64,000 bases of DNA, from contig NZ_CP077094.1 in NCBI RefSeq assembly GCF_014269025.2, forward strand, positions 2,914,001-2,978,000, in the 5' to 3' direction. A program made the translations under genes and the position numbers. This document shows, piece by piece, positions 36,088 to 45,823 of the stretch. The DNA comes from Pseudomonas promysalinigenes. Its GTDB lineage: Bacteria; Pseudomonadota; Gammaproteobacteria; Pseudomonadales; Pseudomonadaceae. Each line of letters opens with the position of its first letter. Position 1 is the first letter of the stretch. The notes beneath the pieces were generated by a model. That model saw nothing but the letters and a program-made list of their open reading frames with translations, ran no database searches and was not told the DNA's origin.

Positions 36088-37403
36088 CCATGGTTAACGG
36101 ATTCACCGCAGCAGATGCCGAGCGCCTGCCTGCGTCAGAACGTGAACTGGTGGCCCGCCGAGAGCGCGCACTGGGCCCTGCCTACCGGTTGTTCTACGAA
36201 CGCCCTTTGCACATTGTCAGGGGCGATGGCGTCTGGCTCTATGATGCCGAGGGCAAACGTTACCTGGATGCGTACAACAATGTCGCATCGGTCGGGCATT
36301 GCAACCCACATGTGGTCAAAGCGATCTGTGATCAGGCGCACGTGCTCAATACCCACACCCGTTACATTCACGAAGGCATTCTCGATTACGCCGAGAAGCT
36401 GTTGGCGACGTTCCCTGCCGAACTGAATCACGTAATGTTTACTTGCACAGGCAGCGAAGCAAACGATCTGGCGCTGCGAATTGCCCGGCAATACACCGGT
36501 GGTACCGGCGTGATCGTGACTCAACTCGCCTACCACGGAATCACTGAGCAGGTTGCAGCGACATCACCTTCACTTGGCGCCGGTGTGCCTCTCGGCCAGT
36601 GCGTGCGTACCGTGCGAGCCCCTGATGCTTATCGCTTAGGTGCAGAAAATGTCTCACGGATTTTTGCCGAAGACGTGCGCAGAGCAATCGACGACATGCG
36701 CAGTGCAGGCATCAAGCCTGCGGCCCTGCTGTTTGATGGGATCTTTGCAAGCGACGGTGTGCTATCCGATCCCGCTGGCTTCGCCAAGGAGGCAGTCGAA
36801 CTTGCACAGTCCGAAGGCCTCCTGTACATCGCCGACGAAGTGCAATCAGGCTTTGGCAGGACCGGCTCCAGCATGTGGGGCTTCCAACGCCACGGAGTAA
36901 AACCTGACATCGTCACCATGGGTAAACCCATGGGCAATGGCCAGCCGATTGCGGCAGCAGTGATGCGCACCGAAGTTGTCGAAGAGTTCGGTCGCACGGC
37001 GCGCTACTTCAATACCTTTGGCGGTAACCCAGTGTCGTGTGCCGCTGGCAACGCGGTGCTGGAAGTCATCGAGAACGAAGGACTGTTGGAAAACTGCGCA
37101 AATGTTGGCGCCTACCTCAAAGCCGGTATTGCAGAACTCGCCTTGCGCTACCCCGTAATCGGCGATGTACGCGGCAGCGGTCTTTTCATCGGTGTAGAGC
37201 TGGTGACAGACCGTGCCAGCAAAGCACCCGCAGCGAAGGCGACAACGCAAGTTGTAAACGGCTTGCGCAATAGAGGTGTACTGATCAGTTCCGCCGGCCC
37301 CATGGAGAACATCCTGAAGGTACGCCCACAACTGATCTTCCAGCGTGAGCACGCCGACCTGTTCATCGAAACGCTGGAGCATGTGCTGCGCGAACTGCCT
37401 TAA
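36084..37403 (+). CDS. Class III PLP enzyme, phosphohydroxylysine/phosphoethanolamine phospho-lyase-like
   Basis: About 439 residues from ATG 36084, with AGGAGG 7 nt upstream and a 4-nt overlap with the kinase gene. LHIVRGDGVWLYDAEGKRYL, CTGSEANDLALR, YIADEVQSGFGRTG and the PLP lysine in DIVTMGKPMGNGQPIA mark a fold-type I, class III enzyme. The MGKPMGNG context and the YNNVASVGHCNPHV region are those of the AGXT2L phospho-lyase clade, whose members cleave O-phosphorylated amino alcohols rather than transaminate. A normal omega-transaminase role is the alternative. Confidence 0.8.
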   Translation: MTMVNGFTAADAERLPASERELVARRERALGPAYRLFYERPLHIVRGDGVWLYDAEGKRYLDAYNNVASVGHCNPHVVKAICDQAHVLNTHTRYIHEGILDYAEKLLATFPAELNHVMFTCTGSEANDLALRIARQYTGGTGVIVTQLAYHGITEQVAATSPSLGAGVPLGQCVRTVRAPDAYRLGAENVSRIFAEDVRRAIDDMRSAGIKPAALLFDGIFASDGVLSDPAGFAKEAVELAQSEGLLYIADEVQSGFGRTGSSMWGFQRHGVKPDIVTMGKPMGNGQPIAAAVMRTEVVEEFGRTARYFNTFGGNPVSCAAGNAVLEVIENEGLLENCANVGAYLKAGIAELALRYPVIGDVRGSGLFIGVELVTDRASKAPAAKATTQVVNGLRNRGVLISSAGPMENILKVRPQLIFQREHADLFIETLEHVLRELP

Positions 37404-37429
37404 ACCAACTTCCCTGGGGAACACTCGCG

Positions 37430-38380
37430 ATGACCAAGACTTTTCATCAACCGCTCAGCGGTAACGAGATGCCACGCTTCGGAGGCATCGCCACCATGCT
37501 GCGCCTCCCACATTTTCCAACCCCCGAGGGCTTGGATGTAGCATTCATCGGTGTGCCACTCGATATCGGCACATCCTTGCGGGCAGGCACCCGCTTCGGC
37601 CCACGCTCGATTCGCGCAGAATCGGTGATGATCCGCCCCTATAACATGGCCACCGGTGCCGCGCCCTTCGACTCTTTGAGCATCGCTGATATCGGTGACG
37701 TGGCGATCAACACGTTCAACCTTCCAGCCGCCGTGAAAATCATCGAAGAGGCATACCACGGCTACCTGGAGCACGACATCATTCCGATGACGCTGGGCGG
37801 CGACCACACCATCACCCTGCCCATTCTCCGTGCCATCCACAGAAAGCATGGCAAGGTCGGCCTGGTGCACATCGACGCGCATGCCGACGTCAACGATGAG
37901 CAGTTCGGTGAAAAGCTAGCCCACGGCACTACCTTCCGCAGAGCGGTGGAAGAAGGCCTACTTGATTGCGATCGCGTGGTGCAGATCGGCCTGCGTGCCC
38001 AAGGCTACACCGCCGAAGACTTCAACTGGTGCCGCAAACAGGGCTTTCGCGTGGTTCAGGCCGAGGAATGCTGGCACAAATCACTGACGCCGCTGATGGA
38101 GGAAGTCCGAGCAAAAGTCGGCGGTGGGCCGGTCTACCTGTCCTTCGACATTGACGGCATCGACCCTGCGTGGGCGCCAGGTACAGGCACTCCAGAAATC
38201 GGCGGCCTTACCACTATCCAGGCCATGGAAATTATTCGTGGCTGCAACGGTTTGGACTTGGTCGGATGTGACGTTGTGGAAGTCTCGCCGCCGTACGATC
38301 TGACTGGCAACACGTCTCTTCTGGGAGCCAACCTGCTCTACGAAATGCTTTGTGTACTGCCAGGCGTAATCCGTCGGTAG
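37430..38380 (+). CDS. gbuA: Guanidinobutyrase (ureohydrolase family), copy 2
   Basis: This 316-residue protein is very close to the product at 30743 along its whole length, with the same metal motifs (LGGDHTITL, HIDAHADVNDE, DIDGIDPAWAPG). It lacks three residues near position 33 (SPEQLKELD becomes TPEGLD). It follows the phospho-lyase-like gene by 26 nt in the same operon and precedes transporter genes. Two copies in one region suggest regulation by different signals or slightly different guanidino substrates. Confidence 0.9.
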   Translation: MTKTFHQPLSGNEMPRFGGIATMLRLPHFPTPEGLDVAFIGVPLDIGTSLRAGTRFGPRSIRAESVMIRPYNMATGAAPFDSLSIADIGDVAINTFNLPAAVKIIEEAYHGYLEHDIIPMTLGGDHTITLPILRAIHRKHGKVGLVHIDAHADVNDEQFGEKLAHGTTFRRAVEEGLLDCDRVVQIGLRAQGYTAEDFNWCRKQGFRVVQAEECWHKSLTPLMEEVRAKVGGGPVYLSFDIDGIDPAWAPGTGTPEIGGLTTIQAMEIIRGCNGLDLVGCDVVEVSPPYDLTGNTSLLGANLLYEMLCVLPGVIRR

Positions 38381-38431
38381 TCCATGCCGGGGAGCGTTAC
38401 GCGCCCCCCCTTCAATCAGGAAACCCATGCC

Positions 38432-38521
38432 ATGTACAAGAATAAAAGGCACGTAATGTTCGACCTGACACCTCAGTGCTGGATGTTTTCACGCCCGCGT
38501 TTGAAGGCAAAACCTTTTTGA
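38432..38521 (+). CDS. Short ORF after gbuA copy 2 (possible gene-start remnant, 29 aa)
   Basis: ATGTACAAGAATAAAAGGC opens a 29-codon frame whose first codons (MYKNKR) resemble those after gbuA copy 1 (MYRNRR at 31748). GGAAACCC precedes the ATG. It may be the relic of a gene that once followed an ancestral gbuA. Real translation is doubtful. Confidence 0.3.
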   Translation: MYKNKRHVMFDLTPQCWMFSRPRLKAKPF

Positions 38522-38610
38522 CACTGCCTTTTTGACCGCAAGACGCCCAGCGGCCACAGAGCCGTAAGCGCGTCTGTACAAACATCTGCCCTTACACTTT
38601 GAGGTGACCC

Positions 38611-40146
38611 ATGTCGCATCAACAGGATAGTCACGTCTCGCTGACCCAGATCGAGACCTTTGGTGTTGAACGCATTCCCGATCATGAGCGATGCGCTACG
38701 CCGTTTGACCTCTTCCGAATGATTTTCGGCGGAGCCAATACTTTTGCAACTTGCATGCTGGGTGCATTCCCGGTTCTGTTCGGTTTGTCCTTCTGGGCTG
38801 GGGCCGCATCCATCGTAATCGGCGTATTGCTGGGTTCGATAATTCTATCGCCAGTGTCACTGCTAGGGCCGATCAATGGTACCAACAACGCAGTTTCCTC
38901 CGGCGCACACTTTGGTGTTCACGGTCGTGTCGTGGGTTCGTTCCTGGCGCTATTGGTAGCGATCGCGTTTTTCTCGATCGGAGTCTGGAGCGCCGGCGAT
39001 GCACTGTTAGGCGCACTCCATCGAATGATCGGCCTGCCGGAATCGGATTGGGTACTGGCCACCATCTATGCCTTCTTTGCACTACTGGTGCTGGTGATCT
39101 GCATCTATGGCTTCCAGTTCATGCTGTGGGTCAACAAGATCGCGGTCTGGAGCGCAACAATCCTGTTCTTCGTCGGCATCTTTGCCTTCAAGGACACCTT
39201 CAATGCGGACTTCGCCGGGACCGTATCGTTGGTGCATCCTGACACCTTCTGGCCAGCCTTCATCGGTTCTACTTTGTTGGCTATGAGCAACCCGATCTCG
39301 TTCGGCGCCTCCATTGGTGACTGGGCGCGCTACATTCCCGACACCACCCCAAAGTACCGCATCATCGGTGCAACCATCCTCGCTCAACTAGCGACACTGT
39401 CACCCTTCCTGTTCGGCCTGGCCACAGCTTGCATCGTCGCGGAGCACGCGCCGCAGTACATGGCAGACAACAACTATATCGGAGGGCTGCTGGCCGTAGC
39501 CCCTGGCTGGTACTTCCTGCCGCTGGCCATGATTGCCTTCATCGGTGGTTTCTCCACCGGCACGGCCTCCCTGTATGGCGTTGGCCTCGACATGTCTAGC
39601 CTGGTGCCGAACATTTTCACCCGCGCCAAAGCCACGTTGGTGATTGGCCTTGTGGCGGTAGCGTTCATCTTCGTCGGCCGCTTTGGCTTCAACCTTGTAC
39701 AGAGCGTTTCGACCTTTGCCGTGCTGATCGTCACCTGTACTACGCCATGGATGGTTGTCCTGGGCCTAGGGCTGATCGTGCGTAGGGGCTTCTATCACGC
39801 TGACGACTTGCAAGTATTCACCCGAGGACTTCGCGGCGGTGCTTACTGGTTCCACAACGGCTGGAACTGGCGCGGCCTGGGCGCCTGGATTCCAAGCGCA
39901 ATCATTGGACTGTGCTTCGTCAACATCCCCGGTCAGTTCGTAGGACCGCTGGCAGGCCTGGCCGGCGATATCGATATCAGCCTGCCAGTGTCGTTGCTGC
40001 TTTCGGCGGCTCTCTACTGGACATTGCTGATGTTTTTCCCCGAACCCTCTGTCGTGTATGGCCCGAAAGGCCCCTTTGGCCTGCCATCACCGGACGTCCT
40101 GAGTCCGAATGCTCAAAAAACAATAATGCGCCATATCGGTCGCTGA
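38611..40146 (+). CDS. NCS1-family permease (cytosine/allantoin/hydantoin type)
   Basis: The 511-residue protein has about 12 hydrophobic segments and the NCS1 signatures: FGVERIPDHER at the N-terminus, NTFATCMLGAFPVLFGLSF, GPINGTNNAVSSG, and GDWARYIP in the middle. NCS1 proteins import nucleobases, hydantoins, allantoin and some vitamins with H+ or Na+. Within an operon for guanidino compounds, a substrate with a ureido or guanidino group is likely. GAGGTGACCC serves as ribosome binding site. Confidence 0.9.
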   Translation: MSHQQDSHVSLTQIETFGVERIPDHERCATPFDLFRMIFGGANTFATCMLGAFPVLFGLSFWAGAASIVIGVLLGSIILSPVSLLGPINGTNNAVSSGAHFGVHGRVVGSFLALLVAIAFFSIGVWSAGDALLGALHRMIGLPESDWVLATIYAFFALLVLVICIYGFQFMLWVNKIAVWSATILFFVGIFAFKDTFNADFAGTVSLVHPDTFWPAFIGSTLLAMSNPISFGASIGDWARYIPDTTPKYRIIGATILAQLATLSPFLFGLATACIVAEHAPQYMADNNYIGGLLAVAPGWYFLPLAMIAFIGGFSTGTASLYGVGLDMSSLVPNIFTRAKATLVIGLVAVAFIFVGRFGFNLVQSVSTFAVLIVTCTTPWMVVLGLGLIVRRGFYHADDLQVFTRGLRGGAYWFHNGWNWRGLGAWIPSAIIGLCFVNIPGQFVGPLAGLAGDIDISLPVSLLLSAALYWTLLMFFPEPSVVYGPKGPFGLPSPDVLSPNAQKTIMRHIGR

Positions 40147-40224
40147 AAAGCCTGCATCTTCAAGTCTGCCCAGATCTCCCGGTGCCGACCCGGCACTGGG
40201 CTTACGAACTCAGAGGAAAAATCC

Positions 40225-41043
40225 ATGCGCAAAATCACTCTTGCCTTGTCCATGTTCGCGATTGTCAGTGGCTTTGGCAGCGCTTACGCCAATGAGATGT
40301 TGAAACCAGATTTCATCGCAGATGGTGAATTCAAGGTCTGTTCGGACCCATCCTTTCCGCCCCTGGAGTTTTTCGAGAAGGCCGGCGACAAAGACCCCAT
40401 CGGGTTCGATGCCGATATGGTGCGAGCCCTGGCAAAGCACTGGGACGTCCGCCCAGGTTTCTTCGTAACCGAGTTTACCGGACTGCTCCCAGGGCTTGAG
40501 GCCAATCGCTGCGATGCCGTGATCAGCGGGACCTTGATCACTCCAGAACGGACGCAGAAGCTGAAGGCGGTTGGCTATCTGGCGACATCCAATGTGGTGA
40601 TCGGGTCGAGCAAGTCGACCTTGAAAATGACCAGTCTTGAGGATCTCAGTGGCCAGGTCGTGGCGATCCAGTCCGGTACCAATAACGTCAAGATCATGAG
40701 TGAGCTGAACAACCGCCTGGCTGCTGCCGGCAAACCTCAGGCCACCGTCCAGACCTATCCCAAACAAAGCGATGCCATCCAGCAGTTGCTGCTGGGCCGC
40801 GCAGCCGCGTCAATCTCTCAAGCGACCGAATACGCCTACCGCGACCTGTTGAACCCAGGCCAGTTACAAACCCTGTACACCTTCCCGGAAAAGCAGATTT
40901 TCGGCGTCTACATCCGGCCGATCGAAGGCAACGTCAAAGCGCTGGAACAAGCCCTGGCAGCGCTACGCAGCCAAGGTGAGATGAAGACCATCGCCGAAAA
41001 ATGGAAATTGCCCAGCGTCAACGTGGAGCAACTGAACCCGTAA
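40225..41043 (+). CDS. Polar amino acid ABC transporter binding protein
   Basis: The 272-residue protein has a signal peptide (cleavage near SAYANEM) and the type II receptor opening FKVCSDPSFPPLEFFEK, followed by IGFDADMVRALA. It is followed within 25 nt by permease and ATPase genes in the same direction, so together they form a complete polar amino acid importer. The ligand is likely arginine or a related guanidino or hydroxylated amino acid, judging from the operon. Confidence 0.92.
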   Translation: MRKITLALSMFAIVSGFGSAYANEMLKPDFIADGEFKVCSDPSFPPLEFFEKAGDKDPIGFDADMVRALAKHWDVRPGFFVTEFTGLLPGLEANRCDAVISGTLITPERTQKLKAVGYLATSNVVIGSSKSTLKMTSLEDLSGQVVAIQSGTNNVKIMSELNNRLAAAGKPQATVQTYPKQSDAIQQLLLGRAAASISQATEYAYRDLLNPGQLQTLYTFPEKQIFGVYIRPIEGNVKALEQALAALRSQGEMKTIAEKWKLPSVNVEQLNP

Positions 41044-41067
41044 CTTCGGCGAAGAGAGGTATTGACC

Positions 41068-41808
41068 ATGCATTTCGACTTCGATGTTTTTATCAGCGCT
41101 CTGACCTCTTACGCGTTCTTCAAGGGCGCGTGCATCACCCTAGCGCTGGCCTTGTTGTCACATTCGGTGGGGATCGCCCTATCGATCCCAGCCGCGCTGG
41201 CACTGGACGGTCCGCCGACAGTCTGGCGGACGGCGCTGCGCTCGGTACTTAGCGTTTTCCGTGGGGCGCCTACGCTGCTGCAACTGCTGTTCGTGTGGAA
41301 CGCCCTGCCGCAGTTCTTTCCCGTTTTGCAGCAGGCGTGGTTCACCCCATTCATCGCGGCCTGGATCGCCCTCAGCGTGAATGAGGCGGCGTACCAAGTT
41401 GAGATCAACCGGGCGGCACTCAAAGCGATTGATCCGGGGCAATACAGCGCCGGTCATGCGCTGGGGCTTTCGCGCTGGCACACGCTGCGCCATGTGATTC
41501 TGCCGCAAGCGGCGCGCATCGGTATTCCGCCGACCGCCAACGAGTTCATCACCCTGCTGAAAATCACCTCGCTGGCCTCGGTGATTTCCCTGCAAGAGCT
41601 GATGGCGGTCACTTCACAGACGGTCTCCACCACGTTCCAGTTCTCGGAGTACTACGCGGTGGCATTGGTCTACTACCTGGTCATGGTCTACACGCTGAGC
41701 GGCTTGCAAGCTCGCCTGGAACGGCGCATGGCCTGGGATGCACCCACCGAAGCGATAACTCGCGTGAGCTTTGTTCAACGCACCATGGCTCGCCTACGGC
41801 GCGCATGA
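41068..41808 (+). CDS. Polar amino acid ABC transporter permease
   Basis: 246 residues from ATG 41068 (GAGAGG 8 nt upstream; TTG 41062 is a weaker alternative). It shows the HisM/GlnP-type permease features: [18 protein letters not shown] and the EAA loop with [24 protein letters not shown]. About five membrane segments are visible. As the only permease gene here, it would act as a homodimer. Confidence 0.92.
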   Translation: MHFDFDVFISALTSYAFFKGACITLALALLSHSVGIALSIPAALALDGPPTVWRTALRSVLSVFRGAPTLLQLLFVWNALPQFFPVLQQAWFTPFIAAWIALSVNEAAYQVEINRAALKAIDPGQYSAGHALGLSRWHTLRHVILPQAARIGIPPTANEFITLLKITSLASVISLQELMAVTSQTVSTTFQFSEYYAVALVYYLVMVYTLSGLQARLERRMAWDAPTEAITRVSFVQRTMARLRRA

Positions 41809-41818
41809 GGATGACAGC

Positions 41819-42550
41819 ATGAGCGAAATGATCCTGCTCCACCAAGTCAACAAACGGTATGGCGACTTCCATGTCCTCCAGGACATCGAAATGACTGTGC
41901 AACCGGGTGAGAAGATCGTCATTTGCGGGCCCTCCGGCTCAGGCAAGTCGACCCTAATCCGCTGTATCAATCGGTTGGCACCGCACGACAGCGGGACGAT
42001 CATCGTCGAGGGTCACGACATCAGCAAAAGCCGGGGCAGCCAATTCGCCCGACGCGAAGTAGGCATGGTCTTCCAGAACTTCAACCTGTTCCCGCACATG
42101 TCGGTGCTCGACAACTGCACCTTGGCGCCGATGAAAGTCCGCGGCCTGTCGCGTGATGCCGCCGAAGCACTGGCCCAGGGTTACCTGAACCGTGTCCATA
42201 TCGGTACCCATGCACACAAGAAGCCGTGCCAACTGTCCGGTGGCCAGCAACAACGCGTAGCTATCGCCCGGGCATTGTGCATGAGTCCTAAGGTGATGCT
42301 GTTCGACGAACCGACTTCCGCGTTGGACCCGGAAATGGTCGGTGAGGTGCTGGAGGTGATGACCGGTCTAGCGAAGGACGGTATGACCATGTTGTGCGTA
42401 ACGCATGAAATGGACTTCGCTCGCAAGGTAGCTGATCGAGTGGTGTTCATGGACGCTGGCCGGATCGTTGAAACCGCCCCTCCAAAAACCTTTTTTGAAG
42501 CCCCGCAAAGCCCACGCGCTCGCGCATTCCTGTCGCAAATACACCACTGA
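41819..42550 (+). CDS. Polar amino acid ABC transporter ATPase
   Basis: 243 residues from ATG 41819 with GAGG upstream. Walker [10 protein letters not shown] near residue 36, the signature [14 protein letters not shown] near 138, and Walker [13 protein letters not shown] near 158 show a GlnQ/HisP-type ATPase. It starts 10 nt after the permease stop and completes the importer. Confidence 0.95.
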   Translation: MSEMILLHQVNKRYGDFHVLQDIEMTVQPGEKIVICGPSGSGKSTLIRCINRLAPHDSGTIIVEGHDISKSRGSQFARREVGMVFQNFNLFPHMSVLDNCTLAPMKVRGLSRDAAEALAQGYLNRVHIGTHAHKKPCQLSGGQQQRVAIARALCMSPKVMLFDEPTSALDPEMVGEVLEVMTGLAKDGMTMLCVTHEMDFARKVADRVVFMDAGRIVETAPPKTFFEAPQSPRARAFLSQIHH

Positions 42551-42589
42551 CCCTAGCCCGTTGCGGCTGTTTTCCAAGCGGAGATTCAA

Positions 42590-44200
42590 ATGACAACCTG
42601 TGCGGAGTATTTGGTTAATCAATTGCAGGCCTGGAGCGTCGACACTGTATTCGGCATACCCGGGGTGCACACCATTGGTCTATATCGCGGCCTGCCCAAA
42701 AGCAGCATTCGCCATGTTACCCCACGCCATGAGCAAGGCATCGGCTTCATGGCCGACGGCTACGCCCGAGTAACCGGAAAACCTGGCGTGTGCTTCTGCA
42801 TTACCGGCCCAGGCATGACTAACATCGCCACAGCATTGGGCCAGGCCTACGCAGACTCAATTCCTATTCTGGTGATTTCCAGCGTCAACGAGCGCAGCCG
42901 ATTGGGATTAGGCAATGGCTACCTGCATGAGCTGCCAAGTCAGCGCAATCTGATCGCGGGTGTTACCGCGTTCAGTCATACCGTGCTGAGCCTCGAACAA
43001 TTGCCCCAGGTTCTGTTGCAAGCCTTCAGCCTGTTCAGAAGCGGCCGCCCGCAGCCGGTGCATATCGAGATCCCTCTGGACCTGATAGAACTCGACGCCA
43101 GCCACCTGCCGATTCTCGAACTGCCGCGCCAAGGCCGCTTGGCCCCCGATCCCGAGCTGATCAGCGCAGCAGCCAAGCTGTTGCTCAGCGCGGAGCGACC
43201 GCTGCTGCTGGTTGGGGGCGGCTGCCAGGCATCATTCGAGAAAGTCCGCCTACTGGCAGCTGCCCTCGATGCGCCTACTGCTTGCACGATCAATGCTAAG
43301 GGCGTCCTGCCCAACGGCCATCCATTGGCACTAGGCAGCAACCAGTCACTAGACCCCGTGCGCAGGCTTGCCGCCCAAGCCGACGTGATTCTCGCAATCG
43401 GCACCGAACTGGCAGAAACCGACTATGACGTGGTCTTCAACGGCGGTTTCAAGCTAAATGGAAAGATCATCCGTATCGACGTCGATCCGACTCAGCTCAA
43501 TCGCAACTACGTGCCGAGCATCGCGCTGCCGGCAGATGCCGAGCTGGCCATCGATGCGCTGCTCAAGCACTTGCCGGTCCGTACCCTGAGCCACGAAAGC
43601 GTTGGCGCCCAGCGCGCAGCAGCTGTGCGCGAAGAAATTCTCCAAGATCTACAGGGGTGGGCGGATTACACACACCTGTTCGACGTGATCAACCAGGCTC
43701 TCCCCGATGCGCGCTACGTTGGCGACTCGACCCAGACCGTCTACAGCGGCAACCACTTGGTCGAGCTAGACGGCCCGCGTCGCTGGTTCAATGCCTCTAC
43801 AGGCTACGGCACGCTGGGTTATGCATTGCCTGCTGCCATCGGCGCCAAGATTGCCGACCCGCAATCGCCAGTGGTCTGTCTGATTGGGGATGGCGGCCTG
43901 CAATTCACATTGGGCGAAATGAGCAGCGCCATCGAAGCCAATGCCCCCATCATCGTTCTGCTTTGGAACAACAACGGATATGGCGAAATCAAGACCGCGA
44001 TGGAGCGCCGAGACGTCCAACCACTGGGTGTGGATATTTACACCCCAGAGTTCAAAGCCATCGCCCAGGGCTTCGGCTGGAAGGCTGTTCGTGCCAGCGA
44101 TCACCAGGACCTCTCTAGCTTGTTGGTCGAGGCCGCACAAAGTCGCGTGCCGACCCTTATTGAAGTCTGTGAAGCCGCACCATTCGCCACCGCGCAGTAA
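42590..44200 (+). CDS. aruI: Thiamine-diphosphate decarboxylase, AruI-like (5-guanidino-2-oxopentanoate decarboxylase)
   Basis: The 536-residue enzyme shows the TPP family order: an N-terminal domain with the catalytic glutamate in TPRHEQGIGFMADGYAR, a middle domain, and a C-terminal cofactor site GDGGLQFTLGE followed by NNNGYGEIK. In P. aeruginosa AruI decarboxylates 2-ketoarginine to 4-guanidinobutyraldehyde in the arginine transaminase pathway. The aldehyde dehydrogenase gene that follows after about 30 nt and GbuA encoded upstream would complete the route to GABA. Specificity is inferred from context. The aminotransferase partner could be the gene at 50900. Confidence 0.82.
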   Translation: MTTCAEYLVNQLQAWSVDTVFGIPGVHTIGLYRGLPKSSIRHVTPRHEQGIGFMADGYARVTGKPGVCFCITGPGMTNIATALGQAYADSIPILVISSVNERSRLGLGNGYLHELPSQRNLIAGVTAFSHTVLSLEQLPQVLLQAFSLFRSGRPQPVHIEIPLDLIELDASHLPILELPRQGRLAPDPELISAAAKLLLSAERPLLLVGGGCQASFEKVRLLAAALDAPTACTINAKGVLPNGHPLALGSNQSLDPVRRLAAQADVILAIGTELAETDYDVVFNGGFKLNGKIIRIDVDPTQLNRNYVPSIALPADAELAIDALLKHLPVRTLSHESVGAQRAAAVREEILQDLQGWADYTHLFDVINQALPDARYVGDSTQTVYSGNHLVELDGPRRWFNASTGYGTLGYALPAAIGAKIADPQSPVVCLIGDGGLQFTLGEMSSAIEANAPIIVLLWNNNGYGEIKTAMERRDVQPLGVDIYTPEFKAIAQGFGWKAVRASDHQDLSSLLVEAAQSRVPTLIEVCEAAPFATAQ

Positions 44201-44232
44201 GTCGAGCATCGTTGCTGAAAATAGGAGTTCAA

Positions 44233-45717
44233 ATGTCGTTAAGTGAATGGCAACGCAAAGCATCCGTCTTGAAATTTGAAGGCCGTGCATTCATCGACGG
44301 TAGATACCTCGATGCCGTGGGCGGCCAGCAATTTGCCTGTCACAGTCCTGTCGATGGCCGCTTGTTGACCCAGGTCGCCAGCTGCGATCAGGCTGATGTC
44401 GAGATCGCTGTAGTAGCTGCCCGTCGTGCCTTTAACAGCGGTGAGTGGAGTCAGTCAGCGCCAGCCGAGCGCAAGAGAATCTTGCAACGCCTCGCTCGAC
44501 TGATAGAGGCAAGCGCCGAGGAGCTGGCACTCTTGGAAACGCTGGACATGGGCAAACCCATCAGTGACTCCCTGGCCCTGGATATACCCGGCTCCTGGGA
44601 GTGTATCGATTGGACCGCCGAAGCCATTGACAAGGTCTACGGTGAGGTTGCGCCGGTCCCCACCAACCAACTCGGCCTGATAACCCGCGAGGCGGCGGGC
44701 GTGGTTGCCGCCATCGTGCCTTGGAATTTTCCGCTTCAGATGGCGTGCTGGAAAATTGCACCGGCGCTGGCCATGGGCAACTCGGTGATTCTCAAACCCT
44801 CGGAGAAGTCGCCGCTGACCGCCATTCGTATCGCCGCCTTGGCCAAGCAGGCGGGTATCCCGGATGGTGTGTTCAACGTGCTGCCAGGCTTTGGTCACAG
44901 CGTCGGCAAAGCACTTTCCTTGCACCAGGATATCGACGTGCTGGCGTTTACCGGCTCCACTGCCGTGGCCAAGGTACTGCTTGAAGCCGCAGGCCAGTCC
45001 AACATGAAGCGTGTTTGGCTAGAAGCCGGCGGCAAGAGCCCACACATCGTCTTCGCCGATGCCGACCTGGACCGTGCCGCCGAGGCCGTCGCTGCCGGCA
45101 TCGCTTTCAACCAAGGCGAAGTGTGTACCGCAGGCTCTCGCCTGCTGGTGGACGCATCGGTCAAGGATCAATTGCTGGCGAAAGTGCATCAGGCACTGCA
45201 AGCCTGGCAACCGGGCCACCCGTTGGATCCGCAGACCCGCGTCGGCGCCATCGTCGATCATCAGCAAATGGAAAAGATCCTCGAATACGTGCAGATCGGC
45301 AAGAATGAAGGCGCACAGTTGAGCTGCGGCGGTGTCCAGACCATGGCCGAAACAGGCGGTACCTACGTGATGCCGACCATCTTCGACGGTGTGAGCAGTG
45401 CGATGCGCATATCCCGCGAGGAAATCTTCGGGCCGGTGCTGAGCGTGCTGACCTTTACAGATGAAAGCGAAGCGATTGCGATCGCCAACGACAGCGAATA
45501 CGGCCTCGCGGCAGGCTTGTGGACGACTCATCTCGGACGAGCGCATCGGGTCGCTAAAGCGCTCCGAGCAGGTAGCGTATGGGTCAACCAATACGATGCC
45601 GGCGACATGACCGCGCCCTTTGGCGGCTTCAAGCAATCGGGAAATGGCCGTGACAAGTCGCTGCATGCGTTCGACAAGTACAGTGAACTTAAGGCCACCT
45701 GGATCAACCTCGACTAG
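44233..45717 (+). CDS. Aldehyde dehydrogenase (4-guanidinobutyraldehyde type), copy 2
   Basis: From ATG 44233 (AGGAG 7 nt upstream) the protein has 494 residues, the same length as copy 1 at 32085 and highly similar throughout, with VPWNFPLQM, LEAGGKSPH and NQGEVCTAGSRLLV intact. It lies directly behind aruI and would oxidise the aldehyde that AruI produces. The differences from copy 1 are spread evenly, which speaks for an old duplication or acquisition of a paralogous cluster rather than recent copying. Confidence 0.9.
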   Translation: MSLSEWQRKASVLKFEGRAFIDGRYLDAVGGQQFACHSPVDGRLLTQVASCDQADVEIAVVAARRAFNSGEWSQSAPAERKRILQRLARLIEASAEELALLETLDMGKPISDSLALDIPGSWECIDWTAEAIDKVYGEVAPVPTNQLGLITREAAGVVAAIVPWNFPLQMACWKIAPALAMGNSVILKPSEKSPLTAIRIAALAKQAGIPDGVFNVLPGFGHSVGKALSLHQDIDVLAFTGSTAVAKVLLEAAGQSNMKRVWLEAGGKSPHIVFADADLDRAAEAVAAGIAFNQGEVCTAGSRLLVDASVKDQLLAKVHQALQAWQPGHPLDPQTRVGAIVDHQQMEKILEYVQIGKNEGAQLSCGGVQTMAETGGTYVMPTIFDGVSSAMRISREEIFGPVLSVLTFTDESEAIAIANDSEYGLAAGLWTTHLGRAHRVAKALRAGSVWVNQYDAGDMTAPFGGFKQSGNGRDKSLHAFDKYSELKATWINLD

Positions 45718-45823
45718 CTAAACCGCTCTCTTCTCGCAATCCCATCACGATGGCCTCCGCAGCGTTCGTCGAGCGCTCTGGGGTGATGAGTACTCCAATA
45801 ATCTAACGCCGGAAAGATCATCT

